The notes under the pieces: generated by a model
The model's database searches: none
What the model saw: only the letters and a program-made list of their open reading frames with translations
What the model was told of the DNA's origin: nothing
Position numbers and translations under genes: made by a program
Part shown: positions 6,381-12,966 of the stretch, one piece after another
Numbering within the stretch: the stretch's first letter is position 1
Layout: every line of letters starts with the position of its first letter
Origin: an uncultured Hyphomicrobiales bacterium
GTDB lineage: Bacteria; Pseudomonadota; Alphaproteobacteria; Rhizobiales; CAJQND01
Length of the DNA stretch: 13,600 nt
NCBI GenBank assembly: GCA_905479595.1
Contig: CAJQND010000407.1
Coordinates: 1 to 13,600 of the forward strand
Direction of reading: 5' to 3'

Positions 6381-7631
6381 TTAGCGGGAAATTGATTTCA
6401 GGCGGCGGCTTTTCTGGTCACTTTCGCGCAAGCGGTTCTCTGCTTCCACCATGTAATCACGCGTCAGCGGTAATACATTTTGATGAGTAGACAGTTGCAC
6501 CTGAAATATGTTGAGCCCTTCTTGCCTAAATGACATTTCAGATGCAGCAAGATAGAACTCCCACATGCGGCAGAATCGCTCATCATAGATTTCTGCGGCT
6601 TCATCCCAGTGATTTAGAAAACGTTTGCGCCAGGCTTTTAGGGTTTCCGCATAATGCACGCGTAAAACCTCAACATCACATGTGTAAAGCCCGCAGCGCT
6701 CAATTGCTGGCTGCATTTCCGAAAAGGAGGGAATGTAACCACCTGGAAAAATGTATTTTTGAATCCATTGGCTGGTTGCCGCCGGCCCGTGGGGACGCCC
6801 GATCGTATGAATGAGTGCTGCACCATCTTGGATAAGGAGGCTACGCGTTTGGCCGAAAAACTCATCGAAGTGGGAGAGGCCAACATGTTCAAACATGCCA
6901 ACGGAAACAATGCGGTCAAACTTCTCGTCCAGCAGCCTGTAGTCCTTAAGGCGGATATCGATGCGTTTTTCCAGTCCCCGGTTCTTGACCCGTTGGCGTG
7001 AAAGCTTGTGCTGTTCTTCCGACAACGTTACCCCGGTCACTTCTACATCGCACATTTCAGCGAGATAAAGGGCCAATCCACCCCATCCCGAACCAATGTC
7101 GAGCACCCGCATGCCTGGTTCCAATGCGAGCTTGGCAGCGATATGGCGTTTCTTGGCAAGTTGGGCATCTTCCAGAGATTGGCTTGCGTTTTCAAAATAG
7201 GCGCAGGAATATTGCCGGTCTCGATCAAGGAACAGATCATAAAAACTGCCCGAAAGGTCGTAATGGTGGGCAACGTTCTTTTGCGCGCGGTGAATGGGGT
7301 TGAAGCTGGCAATGGTGCGCAGGTAATACCGTAGGCGGTCAACCGGGTTCCAGCTTTCCGGCCTGCCATAGTCAATTTGTGAGGCAACAAGATTGAGCAG
7401 GTCGTAAATTTCCCCGCTTTTCATCACCAGTTTACCGTTCATGTAGGCTTCGCCAGTATGAAGGTCTGGATTGAGTGCCAGTTTTCGGTAGAGAGAAGGA
7501 TCGTTTATTTGGACGTGAATGACCTTGCCGGTTTCATCGCCAAACCGGTGATCTGTTCCGTCTGCATCCGTCACGATCAAATTTCCTGCTTTGACCATGC
7601 GGTTGAGTGCGTTTTGTAAAAGGGAAAACAT
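6381..7631 (-). CDS. cfa: Cyclopropane-fatty-acyl-phospholipid synthase
   Basis: Transfers a methylene group from S-adenosylmethionine to cis double bonds of membrane phospholipid acyl chains, acting at the inner membrane, typically in stationary phase or acid stress. From ATG 7631 it has 416 residues. The SAM-binding loop VLDIGSGWGG lies at 176-185 (Ser where Cys is common). Active-site candidates match E. coli Cfa: C143 in YSCAYF, E248 in MFEHVG, H275 in IHTIG, Y327 in HYAETL. FPGGYIPS lies at 295-302. GAGGGA (7639-7644) is spaced 7 nt from ATG 7631, so this start is preferred over the upstream TTG 7691, which adds 20 unlikely residues. It has its own likely promoter and lies between the rplI terminator and dnaB. 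Confidence 0.95.
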   Translation of the reverse strand: MFSLLQNALNRMVKAGNLIVTDADGTDHRFGDETGKVIHVQINDPSLYRKLALNPDLHTGEAYMNGKLVMKSGEIYDLLNLVASQIDYGRPESWNPVDRLRYYLRTIASFNPIHRAQKNVAHHYDLSGSFYDLFLDRDRQYSCAYFENASQSLEDAQLAKKRHIAAKLALEPGMRVLDIGSGWGGLALYLAEMCDVEVTGVTLSEEQHKLSRQRVKNRGLEKRIDIRLKDYRLLDEKFDRIVSVGMFEHVGLSHFDEFFGQTRSLLIQDGAALIHTIGRPHGPAATSQWIQKYIFPGGYIPSFSEMQPAIERCGLYTCDVEVLRVHYAETLKAWRKRFLNHWDEAAEIYDERFCRMWEFYLAASEMSFRQEGLNIFQVQLSTHQNVLPLTRDYMVEAENRLRESDQKSRRLKSISR

Positions 7632-7655
7632 ATTCCAATCCCTCAATTGTTTTGC

Positions 7656-7676
7656 GCCCTGAGCCCTTGTCAGGGC
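7656..7676 (-). other. Hairpin in the cfa leader
   Basis: GCCCTGA (7656-7662) and TCAGGGC (7670-7676) form a perfect 7-bp stem with a 7-nt loop. The alternative pair GCCCT (7663-7667) and AGGGC (7672-7676) uses the same right arm. The structure lies 12 nt upstream of the cfa Shine-Dalgarno sequence. It may affect mRNA stability or translation; no mechanism is shown. Confidence 0.35.
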
Positions 7677-7714
7677 AGCTCCTTTCAACAACGGCGTTAT
7701 GCCTGTTTCGCAAA

Positions 7715-7743
7715 AATATATTCTCGCGGCCGATAAAGTGCAA
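7715..7743 (-). promoter_or_regulatory. Possible sigma-70-type promoter of cfa
   Basis: On the minus strand a -10 TATATT (7715-7720) lies 17 bp from a -35-like TTGCAC (7738-7743). The -10 matches consensus at 5 of 6 bases and the -35 is weak (3 of 6). It would give a leader of about 75 nt. No EcfG-type GGAAC/GTT promoter was recognised. Confidence 0.35.
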
Positions 7744-7785
7744 CAACCCGGTAAAATGACGCACCAAAAATGCGAGTAGGCAAGA

Positions 7786-7809
7786 AAAAGGGCGCCCTCC
7801 AGGCGCCCA
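7786..7809 (-). terminator. Intrinsic terminator of rplI
   Basis: On the minus strand a 7-bp GC stem (GGGCGCC/GGCGCCC, 7791-7797 with 7803-7809) and a 5-nt loop are followed by TTTTT (7786-7790), 22 bp after the rplI stop. This ends the ribosomal-protein operon. Confidence 0.9.
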
Positions 7810-7831
7810 ATTCCTCGAACTTGTAACCAAC

Positions 7832-8494
7832 CTATTCAGGTTTGGCTTCTTCTTCGCTTTCTGCAGGAGCTGCTTCTTCGCTCGCTGTTTCTTCTTCAGC
7901 TTCAGCGGAGGCGTCCAGCTCTTCTTGTGCTTCTTCTGCCTGGGCTTCGTCTTCAAACACTTCTTCGGGTGAAATTGCGTCGTCATCTTCGTCGTCAAAC
8001 TGCTCGGATGTAACATCTTCTCCGCGTGCCTGGCGTTCTGCTTCATCTTCAGAGCGTGCCACGTTAAGACTGATCGGCACTTCGACTTCAGCATGCAAGC
8101 TCACCATAACCTCATGCAGGCCGATAGTTTTGATCGGCAATGGAAGCAGGATATTGTTTCTGGTGACAGCCGCGCCAGTTGCTTCTGCCACCATGGCTGC
8201 GATGTCACGGGTTGAAACAGAACCATACAGCTGACCGGAATCACCTGCCGTACGAATGACAACAAAGGCTTGACCTTCGATGCTTCCGGCAGTTGAGCCT
8301 GCTTCTGCTTTACGTTCGTCGTTGCGTTTTTCAAGATCAGCACGCTGCGCTTCAAAAACTGCCTTGTTGGCCTTGTTTGCACGCAGGGCCTTGCCTTTCG
8401 GCAAAAGGAAGTTGCGGGCAAAACCATCTTTGACAGTTACAACATCACCCATCTGGCCGAGCCTGCGGATGCGTTCGAGTAGAATGACGTTCAT
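7832..8494 (-). CDS. rplI: 50S ribosomal protein L9 with acidic C-terminal tail
   Basis: Large-subunit protein that binds 23S rRNA near the base of the L1 stalk. Residues 1-148 match L9 (149 residues in E. coli): the N-terminal domain MNVILLERIRRLGQMGD with VKDGFARNFLLPKGKA (21-36), the central helix, and the C-terminal domain ending near IGLHEVMVSLHAEVEVPI (124-141). A further 70 residues form a low-complexity tail; residues 161-220 contain 28 Asp/Glu. Tails of this kind occur in alphaproteobacterial L9, though their role is unclear. AGGAG (8502-8506) sits 7 nt before ATG 8494. It is the last gene of rpsF-rpsR-DUF2232-rplI. Confidence 0.97.
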   Translation of the reverse strand: MNVILLERIRRLGQMGDVVTVKDGFARNFLLPKGKALRANKANKAVFEAQRADLEKRNDERKAEAGSTAGSIEGQAFVVIRTAGDSGQLYGSVSTRDIAAMVAEATGAAVTRNNILLPLPIKTIGLHEVMVSLHAEVEVPISLNVARSEDEAERQARGEDVTSEQFDDEDDDAISPEEVFEDEAQAEEAQEELDASAEAEEETASEEAAPAESEEEAKPE

Positions 8495-8534
8495 ATTTTT
8501 TCTCCTGAGTTAAACTGACTAATTATTGTGATTT

Positions 8535-9506
8535 CTATGTTGTGTGGTTGGCCCGTGCCTTGCGTGCCCGCAAGCCAAAAACCATTTCTGCAATCGCAAG
8601 CGCGATGAGTGGCAAAACGCCAAAGCCGGTGAAGGCAAAGATCAGCACATAGACACCGGTGAGCATCATCATCCGCATTGGATTGTCGTGAACCATGTAG
8701 TGGAATGTCGCGAGGCCAAGAATCGCCGTTACGGTTGCCAGAGCCATGGCAGCAGTTTTCGCCACCAGGCCCAATATACCCGATACCAGCACTGCGCAGA
8801 TGAGCGCGAGCCCGAGGGCAAGGCCAGTGCTTGGCGGCAAGGTGAGATTTCTAAATGGTGCCCAATCGCGCACGCTGCGCCCTGAACCAGACAGGATTTT
8901 TGCTGCGATCAGCAAGTTTACCAGGGTGGCGATGATCCAAACTGATGCAGAAATTGCCGGGATGAACAGGGAAGCCCCTCCAATGAAGGTCTTCATTTGT
9001 GCCTGAACTTCAGGGTTGATCGGCGAGGGCTGGCGGGTATCCAGCTCACCCATGCGCTTCATCATATCGCTGAGGAGGTCTTTGAGCTGGTCAGGTCCAA
9101 TGCCGGTTAGCAGCAGCGTTGCAGCAACCAGCACAATGGCCAATCCAGCAGTCCACATCACCAAATGGCCCTCCGGATACCATTCTGTGGTTTGCGCAGA
9201 TGGCTCATCAGCATCGCCAAGTTTTCGCGATTTCAACGCCAGATGGCTCAAAATGACGGGGGCCAAAGCTACAGTGAGAGCAAAAACGGCCCCAAGTTTG
9301 GGATCAACGATAATCGCAAGTGCGGCGGAACCAGCGATGCCACCGCAAAGTGCTGCAATGGAACCCCAGCCAAGACCTGCTATGAATAAGGGTAAGGGGG
9401 CGATGTAAAACAAAACAATCGCCATCATCGAGCCAGTTGCAACTGTCGCGTAGAGGGCCGCTGCCGCAAGCCCGGCAATAATGCCGATGACAATGTATTT
9501 TGCCAT
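8535..9506 (-). CDS. DUF2232 family integral membrane protein
   Basis: A predicted inner-membrane protein of 323 residues. Hydrophobic segments lie near 4-23, 28-46, 48-67, 70-90, 116-135, 174-203, 228-248, 252-270 and 280-310. A soluble stretch (about 137-172) separates the N- and C-terminal bundles, and the C-terminus is basic (RARKARANH). Pattern and position between rpsR and rplI identify the DUF2232 family, which is commonly linked to these genes; its biochemical role is not known to me. The rplI start follows the stop by 40 bp, while 111 bp with a stable hairpin separate it from rpsR. The ribosome-binding site is weak (GGGA about 8 nt before ATG 9506). Confidence 0.85.
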   Translation of the reverse strand: MAKYIVIGIIAGLAAAALYATVATGSMMAIVLFYIAPLPLFIAGLGWGSIAALCGGIAGSAALAIIVDPKLGAVFALTVALAPVILSHLALKSRKLGDADEPSAQTTEWYPEGHLVMWTAGLAIVLVAATLLLTGIGPDQLKDLLSDMMKRMGELDTRQPSPINPEVQAQMKTFIGGASLFIPAISASVWIIATLVNLLIAAKILSGSGRSVRDWAPFRNLTLPPSTGLALGLALICAVLVSGILGLVAKTAAMALATVTAILGLATFHYMVHDNPMRMMMLTGVYVLIFAFTGFGVLPLIALAIAEMVFGLRARKARANHTT

Positions 9507-9572
9507 TTGGCTGTCCCGCTTTTCAAGCGGTTAGAGACGGGGCTTGCCCATCCCAACCGGGGTTAAGCCAGT

Positions 9573-9596
9573 GCGGAGGCTTATATCAGCCTCCGC
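9573..9596 (-). other. Stable hairpin between rpsR and the DUF2232 gene
   Basis: A perfect 8-bp GC stem (GCGGAGGC 9573-9580, GCCTCCGC 9589-9596) has an 8-nt loop, 22 nt after the rpsR stop. No T run follows on the minus strand, so it is not a standard terminator. It may protect the rpsF-rpsR mRNA 3' end or mark a processing site that makes the ribosomal genes more abundant than the membrane gene. Confidence 0.5.
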
Positions 9597-9617
9597 CCGG
9601 CGAGATTAAAATGCCGC

Positions 9618-9863
9618 TTACTTGATCACGTAAGGCAGCAAACCGAGGAAACGTGAACGCTTGATAGCTTTTGCAAGCTCGCGCTGTTTCTTTGCCGATA
9701 CAGCAGTAATCCGGCTTGGCACAATTTTGCCGCGCTCAGAAACATAGCGCTGCAGAAGGCGCACGTCTTTGTAGTCAATCTTTGGTGCGTTATCACCAGT
9801 GAAAGGACATGTCTTGCGACGGCGGAAAAACGGCCGGCGGCCGCCTGATTCTTGACCTGCCAT
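9618..9863 (-). CDS. rpsR: 30S ribosomal protein S18
   Basis: Small-subunit protein that pairs with S6 on the 16S rRNA platform. Its 81 residues are typical. RRRKTCPFTG (14-23), IDYKDVRLLQRYVSERGKI (29-47) and RITAVSAKKQRELAKAIKRSR (51-71) are the conserved core. A strong AAGGAGG (9872-9878) lies inside the last codons of rpsF, and only 3 bp separate the rpsF stop from ATG 9863, so the two are translated together. Confidence 0.98.
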   Translation of the reverse strand: MAGQESGGRRPFFRRRKTCPFTGDNAPKIDYKDVRLLQRYVSERGKIVPSRITAVSAKKQRELAKAIKRSRFLGLLPYVIK

Positions 9864-9866
9864 GGG

Positions 9867-10322
9867 TTAGGCCTCCTTCGAGTTGCTGGAGCCATCACCA
9901 TCTGGCTTGCGGTCGCCACGATCTCCGCGATCTCCACGATCGCCTCGGTCATTGCGGTCGCCACGATCACGTGGGCCGCCACGACGGTCATCACGGCCTG
10001 GACGCGAACGGACCATAGCGGAAGGACCTTCTTCCAGCTCATCGACCCGGATGGTCATAAAACGGATGACATCTTCGTTAATCCGCATCTGGCGTTCCAT
10101 TTCAGCAACCGCGTCACTTGGAGTGTCGAGGTTCATCAGAGAGAAATGGGCCTTGCGGTTTTTCTTGATGCGGTAGGTGAGGGACTTAATGCCCCAGTAT
10201 TCGGATTTGCCAATCGTTCCGCCACCAGCGGTAATGATGGCTTTGAACTGGTCTGTCAGGGCTTCGACCTGGCCGGCTGAAGCATCCTGACGCACCATGA
10301 ACACGTGCTCGTAGAGCGCCAT
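9867..10322 (-). CDS. rpsF: 30S ribosomal protein S6 with GDR-repeat tail
   Basis: Small-subunit platform protein that forms a complex with S18. Residues 1-98 are the S6 fold: LYEHVFMVRQD (3-13), YWGIKSLTYRIKKNRKAHF (42-60), and the C-terminal strand VIRFMTIRVDE (85-95). Residues 100-151 form a charged tail with repeated G-D-R triplets at 118-138. E. coli S6 is about 131-135 residues; here it is 151. ATG 10322 has AAAGG about 8 nt upstream. It is the first gene of the operon and has a leader of about 190 nt with pairing potential to its own ribosome-binding site. Confidence 0.97.
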   Translation of the reverse strand: MALYEHVFMVRQDASAGQVEALTDQFKAIITAGGGTIGKSEYWGIKSLTYRIKKNRKAHFSLMNLDTPSDAVAEMERQMRINEDVIRFMTIRVDELEEGPSAMVRSRPGRDDRRGGPRDRGDRNDRGDRGDRGDRGDRKPDGDGSSNSKEA

Positions 10323-10326
10323 GAAA

Positions 10327-10410
10327 TGAGCCTTTCTAAATTAAAACATATGTCGTCACACACATGACACCCTGGCGCAGAGCCCCTGATGAGCCTCGTC
10401 GAAAGGCTCA
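10327..10410 (-). promoter_or_regulatory. rpsF leader with alternative pairing over the ribosome-binding site
   Basis: On the transcript, leader segment TGAGCCTTTC (10401-10410) is perfectly complementary over 10 nt to GAAAGGCTCA (10327-10336), which contains the rpsF Shine-Dalgarno sequence. The same leader segment can instead form a local hairpin with AGGCTC (10391-10396). The two structures exclude each other, so ribosome access could be switched. S6:S18 is known to bind the leader of its own mRNA in several bacteria; whether this leader has that binding motif I could not establish. Further upstream is a GTTGGT-GAAA-ACCAGC hairpin (10463-10478). Confidence 0.5.
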
Positions 10411-10519
10411 ATAGACGGTTCCTCAAAAGAGCGGAGACACCGGAAGCCAGGCAACTTGCCCTGCTGGTTTTCACCAACCTTCCGTTCAGCCTCCAACCAA
10501 AGCATCACATCAGGGCCGC

Positions 10520-10547
10520 GTTATACGCCTTTCTCTCACTTTCGCAA
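10520..10547 (-). promoter_or_regulatory. Promoter of the rpsF operon
   Basis: On the minus strand, -35 TTGCGA (10542-10547) and -10 TATAAC (10520-10525) are separated by 16 bp. Consensus match is 4 of 6 and 5 of 6. The predicted transcript start is near 10513, about 190 nt before the rpsF ATG. It overlaps a hairpin just past the stop of the upstream dehydratase gene (TTTCGC/GCGAAA, 10540-10555), which lacks a T tract. Confidence 0.55.
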
Positions 10548-10561
10548 GTGCGAAATGGCGC

Positions 10562-11530
10562 TTAAAGCGCCGGAACGTCCCCGGAAATCACGCATTTGTA
10601 CCAATCCATGTCGATATTGCCGCCGGTAAGGATGACGGCGGTGCGTTTTCCAGCCATTTCAGGCGCTTCTTGTATGCGGGCTGCCAAGGCTGCAGCACCT
10701 GCACCTTCCGCCAGATTGTGGGTGTCTGAATAGTAAATGCGCATGGCTTGCGCCACTTCGGCGTCGCCGACTTGTACAATTCGTGCAGCACCTTTGCAGA
10801 TTATCTCAAGCGCTTGCGGGTTTGGCACGCGCACGGCCATTCCATCGGCAAATGTGCGGGCGGAATTTGTAGTCACCACCTGGCCAGCTTCAAATGATAA
10901 CGCGTAGGCATTGGCATTGGTGGAAACGACACCGACAATCTCTGTCTTTAACCCGAGAATGTCACGTTGGGTGATGAGCGAACATATGCCCGAACCAAGT
11001 CCGATTGGCACAAAAACTGTATCGATATCGCTAACCGCATCAAACAATTCCCGGCCATAAGTCGACACGCCCATGCAGAGCTCGCGGTGAAACGATGCCA
11101 TCATTTCAAGACCACGCTCCTCAGCAATGCCTTTTGCAACACCCGCAGCTTCGTCAAAATCACTTCCCGCAACAATCAGTTCTGCACCTTGCGCGCGCAT
11201 GGCGGCATTCTTTTCAGCGCTGTTTCCTTCCGGAACGACAATTACGACCGGGGTTTTAGAACGTGCACCTGCAACCGCAAGGCTCTGGCCGTGGTTACCT
11301 CTGGTCGCTGAAACAATGCCAACTGTTTCGCCGCGTTGCTTGCGCATTTGCATATGTACTAGCCCGCCACGTATTTTGAATGCGCCGGTCGGTGTATGGT
11401 TCTCGTGTTTGACCCAGACTTCGCCGCCAAGCCGTTTTGTCAATAATGGCCAGGCAAATTGCGGTGTTGGTTGCATGGCCTCGTAAACGATGCTGGCAGC
11501 GGATTGGAATTCAGTTTCGTTGAACAGCAC
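10562..11530 (-). CDS. Threonine/serine dehydratase-like PLP enzyme
   Basis: Fold-type II PLP enzyme, probably deaminating threonine or serine to the 2-oxo acid and ammonia. From GTG 11530 it has 322 residues. The PLP lysine is K52 in GAFKIRGG (49-56). TRGNHG (76-81) and LTGGNID (301-307) are the asparagine and C-terminal PLP motifs, PIGLGSG (175-181) is the phosphate-binding loop, and EGAGAAALAA lies at 275-284. There is no C-terminal ACT-like regulatory domain, so it is not a biosynthetic feedback-inhibited IlvA; catabolic dehydratases of this short form are similar. AGAGGG 6 nt upstream supports GTG 11530 over TTG 11545. Another substrate of the same fold (such as a hydroxy-aspartate) remains possible. 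It is the most upstream gene of the leftward block. Confidence 0.85.
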   Translation of the reverse strand: MLFNETEFQSAASIVYEAMQPTPQFAWPLLTKRLGGEVWVKHENHTPTGAFKIRGGLVHMQMRKQRGETVGIVSATRGNHGQSLAVAGARSKTPVVIVVPEGNSAEKNAAMRAQGAELIVAGSDFDEAAGVAKGIAEERGLEMMASFHRELCMGVSTYGRELFDAVSDIDTVFVPIGLGSGICSLITQRDILGLKTEIVGVVSTNANAYALSFEAGQVVTTNSARTFADGMAVRVPNPQALEIICKGAARIVQVGDAEVAQAMRIYYSDTHNLAEGAGAAALAARIQEAPEMAGKRTAVILTGGNIDMDWYKCVISGDVPAL

Positions 11531-11576
11531 GTGAAACCCTCTCAATTAAAAAAGAAATGCCTTTGGGCTAGGTATG

Positions 11577-11588
11577 GGGTTTAAACCC
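11577..11588. promoter_or_regulatory. 12-bp palindrome in the divergent intergenic region
   Basis: GGGTTTAAACCC is a perfect 12-bp palindrome, 47 bp upstream of the dehydratase start and about 75 bp upstream of the promoter of the divergent gene. It could be an operator for either side. No binding protein can be named. The rest of 11531-11757 contains no credible gene. Confidence 0.25.
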
Positions 11589-11662
11589 TGCACGCCATGA
11601 ATTAAATAGGGTGCTCGTATTTGATTTGGTTACGCGCAAACTTAAACAATGCGGAGACCGGA

Positions 11663-11689
11663 TTGAAAAATTCGTCCATTGCGTATAAT
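11663..11689 (+). promoter_or_regulatory. Promoter of the glycerophosphotransferase-like gene
   Basis: TTGAAA (11663-11668) and a perfect TATAAT (11684-11689) are separated by 15 bp, slightly short of the optimum. The transcript would start near 11696, leaving a leader of about 60 nt before ATG 11758. Confidence 0.55.
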
Positions 11690-11757
11690 CGATATAAAAC
11701 CGGATTTCTCCAGCAGCCAGGAATTGGCGCTAGCCGGAAAAAGGCGTCGCACATACT

Positions 11758-12918
11758 ATGAAAATTGGCTTTGTCCTCAACCATTATGACCTGCATCAGG
11801 TGCCTCATATCGTGCCTTATGCGTTCGAGATGTCGCGTGATTACGATGATTGCGAAGTTATCATTTTCAGCTCTTCGCAAGCTGAAGAAGAGTTCGCTCG
11901 TAAAATTGGCCATGGCTATCCTGACCATAAGGTTACATTCAAACTGTTTCGTGTGCCGCCATTGATTTCGGTGGTTGATCCGCTTTTGTCCAAAGTGGTT
12001 TTTGCCCGCAAAAAGGCAGTTCTAAAGGCCAATCTGGACGAGTTGACCAAGCTTGATGTTCTTGTAGTGCCTGAAATGACCAGTCTGGCGTTGCAGAAGC
12101 TTCCGGAAATGAAAAATGTGAAGCTGGTTTTCACTGGCCATGGTGCTGGAGATAACCGCGAATTTGGTTCATTCAACGAGCGAATTGGCAAGTTCGATCT
12201 TTGTCTCATGCCTGGCCGTAAATACGCCGATGGATTGCGTGAGGTGGGATTTTTGCCCGATGACCGGTATGCAATTGCAGGCTACCCGAAGTTTGAAGCG
12301 GTCAAGCATCTAAGCAGCACAAAACGCAAGCTGTTCAAAAATGATAAGCCGGTGGTCGTATACAACCCCCATCATTTGCCGAATTACACGTCATGGGCAA
12401 GCATGGGCGAACAGGTGCTCGATTACTTCTACGACAACGACGACTATAATCTGATTTTCTGCCCGCATGTGCTTTTGTTCCGCCGCTCTTTGACCAAAGG
12501 TGCACGGTTTCCGAAGAAATACAAAAACACCCCAAATGTCATCATCGACACTGGCAGCCGCAACTCTGTGGATATGACATACCTGCGCTCCGCAGACATC
12601 TATATCGGCGATGTCAGCAGCCAGATTTATGAGTTTCTTGAAGAGCCGCGCCCGTGTGTCTTTCTCAATGCCCACAAAGTTGAATGGCAAAATGACCCGT
12701 CATATCTGCAATGGCGTTTTGGTGAGTTAATTGATGATGCAACCGATCTCGGTCCAGCCCTTGCGCGCGCGTCTGAAACTCACGGCGAGTATGCTGGCTT
12801 TCAGAAAGAATGTTTTGAGCATACATTCGCTGTTTCTAAACGCACCGCAGGGTCGCGTGGTGCCGAAATCATTGCCGAGTTCGCAAGATCCGGAACAGTT
12901 GCGGACAAGTGGTTGTAG
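11758..12918 (+). CDS. CDP-glycerol glycerophosphotransferase-like / GT-B type transferase
   Basis: A cytoplasmic protein of 386 residues resembling the TagF/CDP-glycerol glycerophosphotransferase superfamily, which has a GT-B fold and builds polyol-phosphate or related surface polymers. Visible marks are a Rossmann-like start MKIGFVLNHYDLHQV, VVPEMTS (103-109), LVFTGHGAGD (123-132), AGYPKFE (174-180, a domain-linker motif in such enzymes), VVVYNPHH (199-206), FCPHVLLFRR (234-243), and YIGDVSSQIYEFL (282-294), matching the conserved D-x-S-S-x-x-x-[DE]-[FY] nucleotide-binding region. No signal peptide or membrane segment is seen. Only a weak AAAGG precedes ATG 11758. A second gene follows on the same strand after 47 bp. 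The family call is by motif pattern; the donor and acceptor are unknown. Confidence 0.7.
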   Translation: MKIGFVLNHYDLHQVPHIVPYAFEMSRDYDDCEVIIFSSSQAEEEFARKIGHGYPDHKVTFKLFRVPPLISVVDPLLSKVVFARKKAVLKANLDELTKLDVLVVPEMTSLALQKLPEMKNVKLVFTGHGAGDNREFGSFNERIGKFDLCLMPGRKYADGLREVGFLPDDRYAIAGYPKFEAVKHLSSTKRKLFKNDKPVVVYNPHHLPNYTSWASMGEQVLDYFYDNDDYNLIFCPHVLLFRRSLTKGARFPKKYKNTPNVIIDTGSRNSVDMTYLRSADIYIGDVSSQIYEFLEEPRPCVFLNAHKVEWQNDPSYLQWRFGELIDDATDLGPALARASETHGEYAGFQKECFEHTFAVSKRTAGSRGAEIIAEFARSGTVADKWL

Positions 12919-12939
12919 GTTGAGTTGAAAGGGCCGCCA

Positions 12940-12966
12940 ATGTTCATGCGAATTGCAGGTTTGTGA
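12940..12966 (+). other. Possible 8-codon leader ORF overlapping the next start
   Basis: ATG 12940 is preceded by AAAGGG (12928-12933) with 6-nt spacing, better than the site before ATG 12966. The frame encodes M-F-M-R-I-A-G-L and then stops at TGA 12964-12966, which overlaps ATG 12966 by one base. It may be a coupling peptide for the downstream gene, or show that the true start of that gene has been lost to a frameshift. Confidence 0.3.

Noticed and set aside
7534..8094. Minus-strand lysine-rich frame of 186 codons between cfa and rplI
   Set aside because: It is out of frame with rplI, runs through the rplI terminator and overlaps cfa; it has no family resemblance.
7842..8234. Plus-strand Ser/Ala-rich frame of 130 codons
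   Set aside because: It is the antisense image of the acidic L9 tail; its low complexity comes from Glu and Ala codons on the other strand.
9909..9971. Short tandem repeats resembling a CRISPR or regulatory repeat array
   Set aside because: The 9-nt repeats are in frame within rpsF and encode G-D-R triplets; there are no spacers of constant length.
9883..10176. Plus-strand frame with repeated S-P-R residues
   Set aside because: It is the antisense shadow of the rpsF repeat tail.
11602..11928. Minus-strand frame across the divergent intergenic region
   Set aside because: It overlaps the start and promoter of the + strand transferase gene and shows no recognisable protein features.
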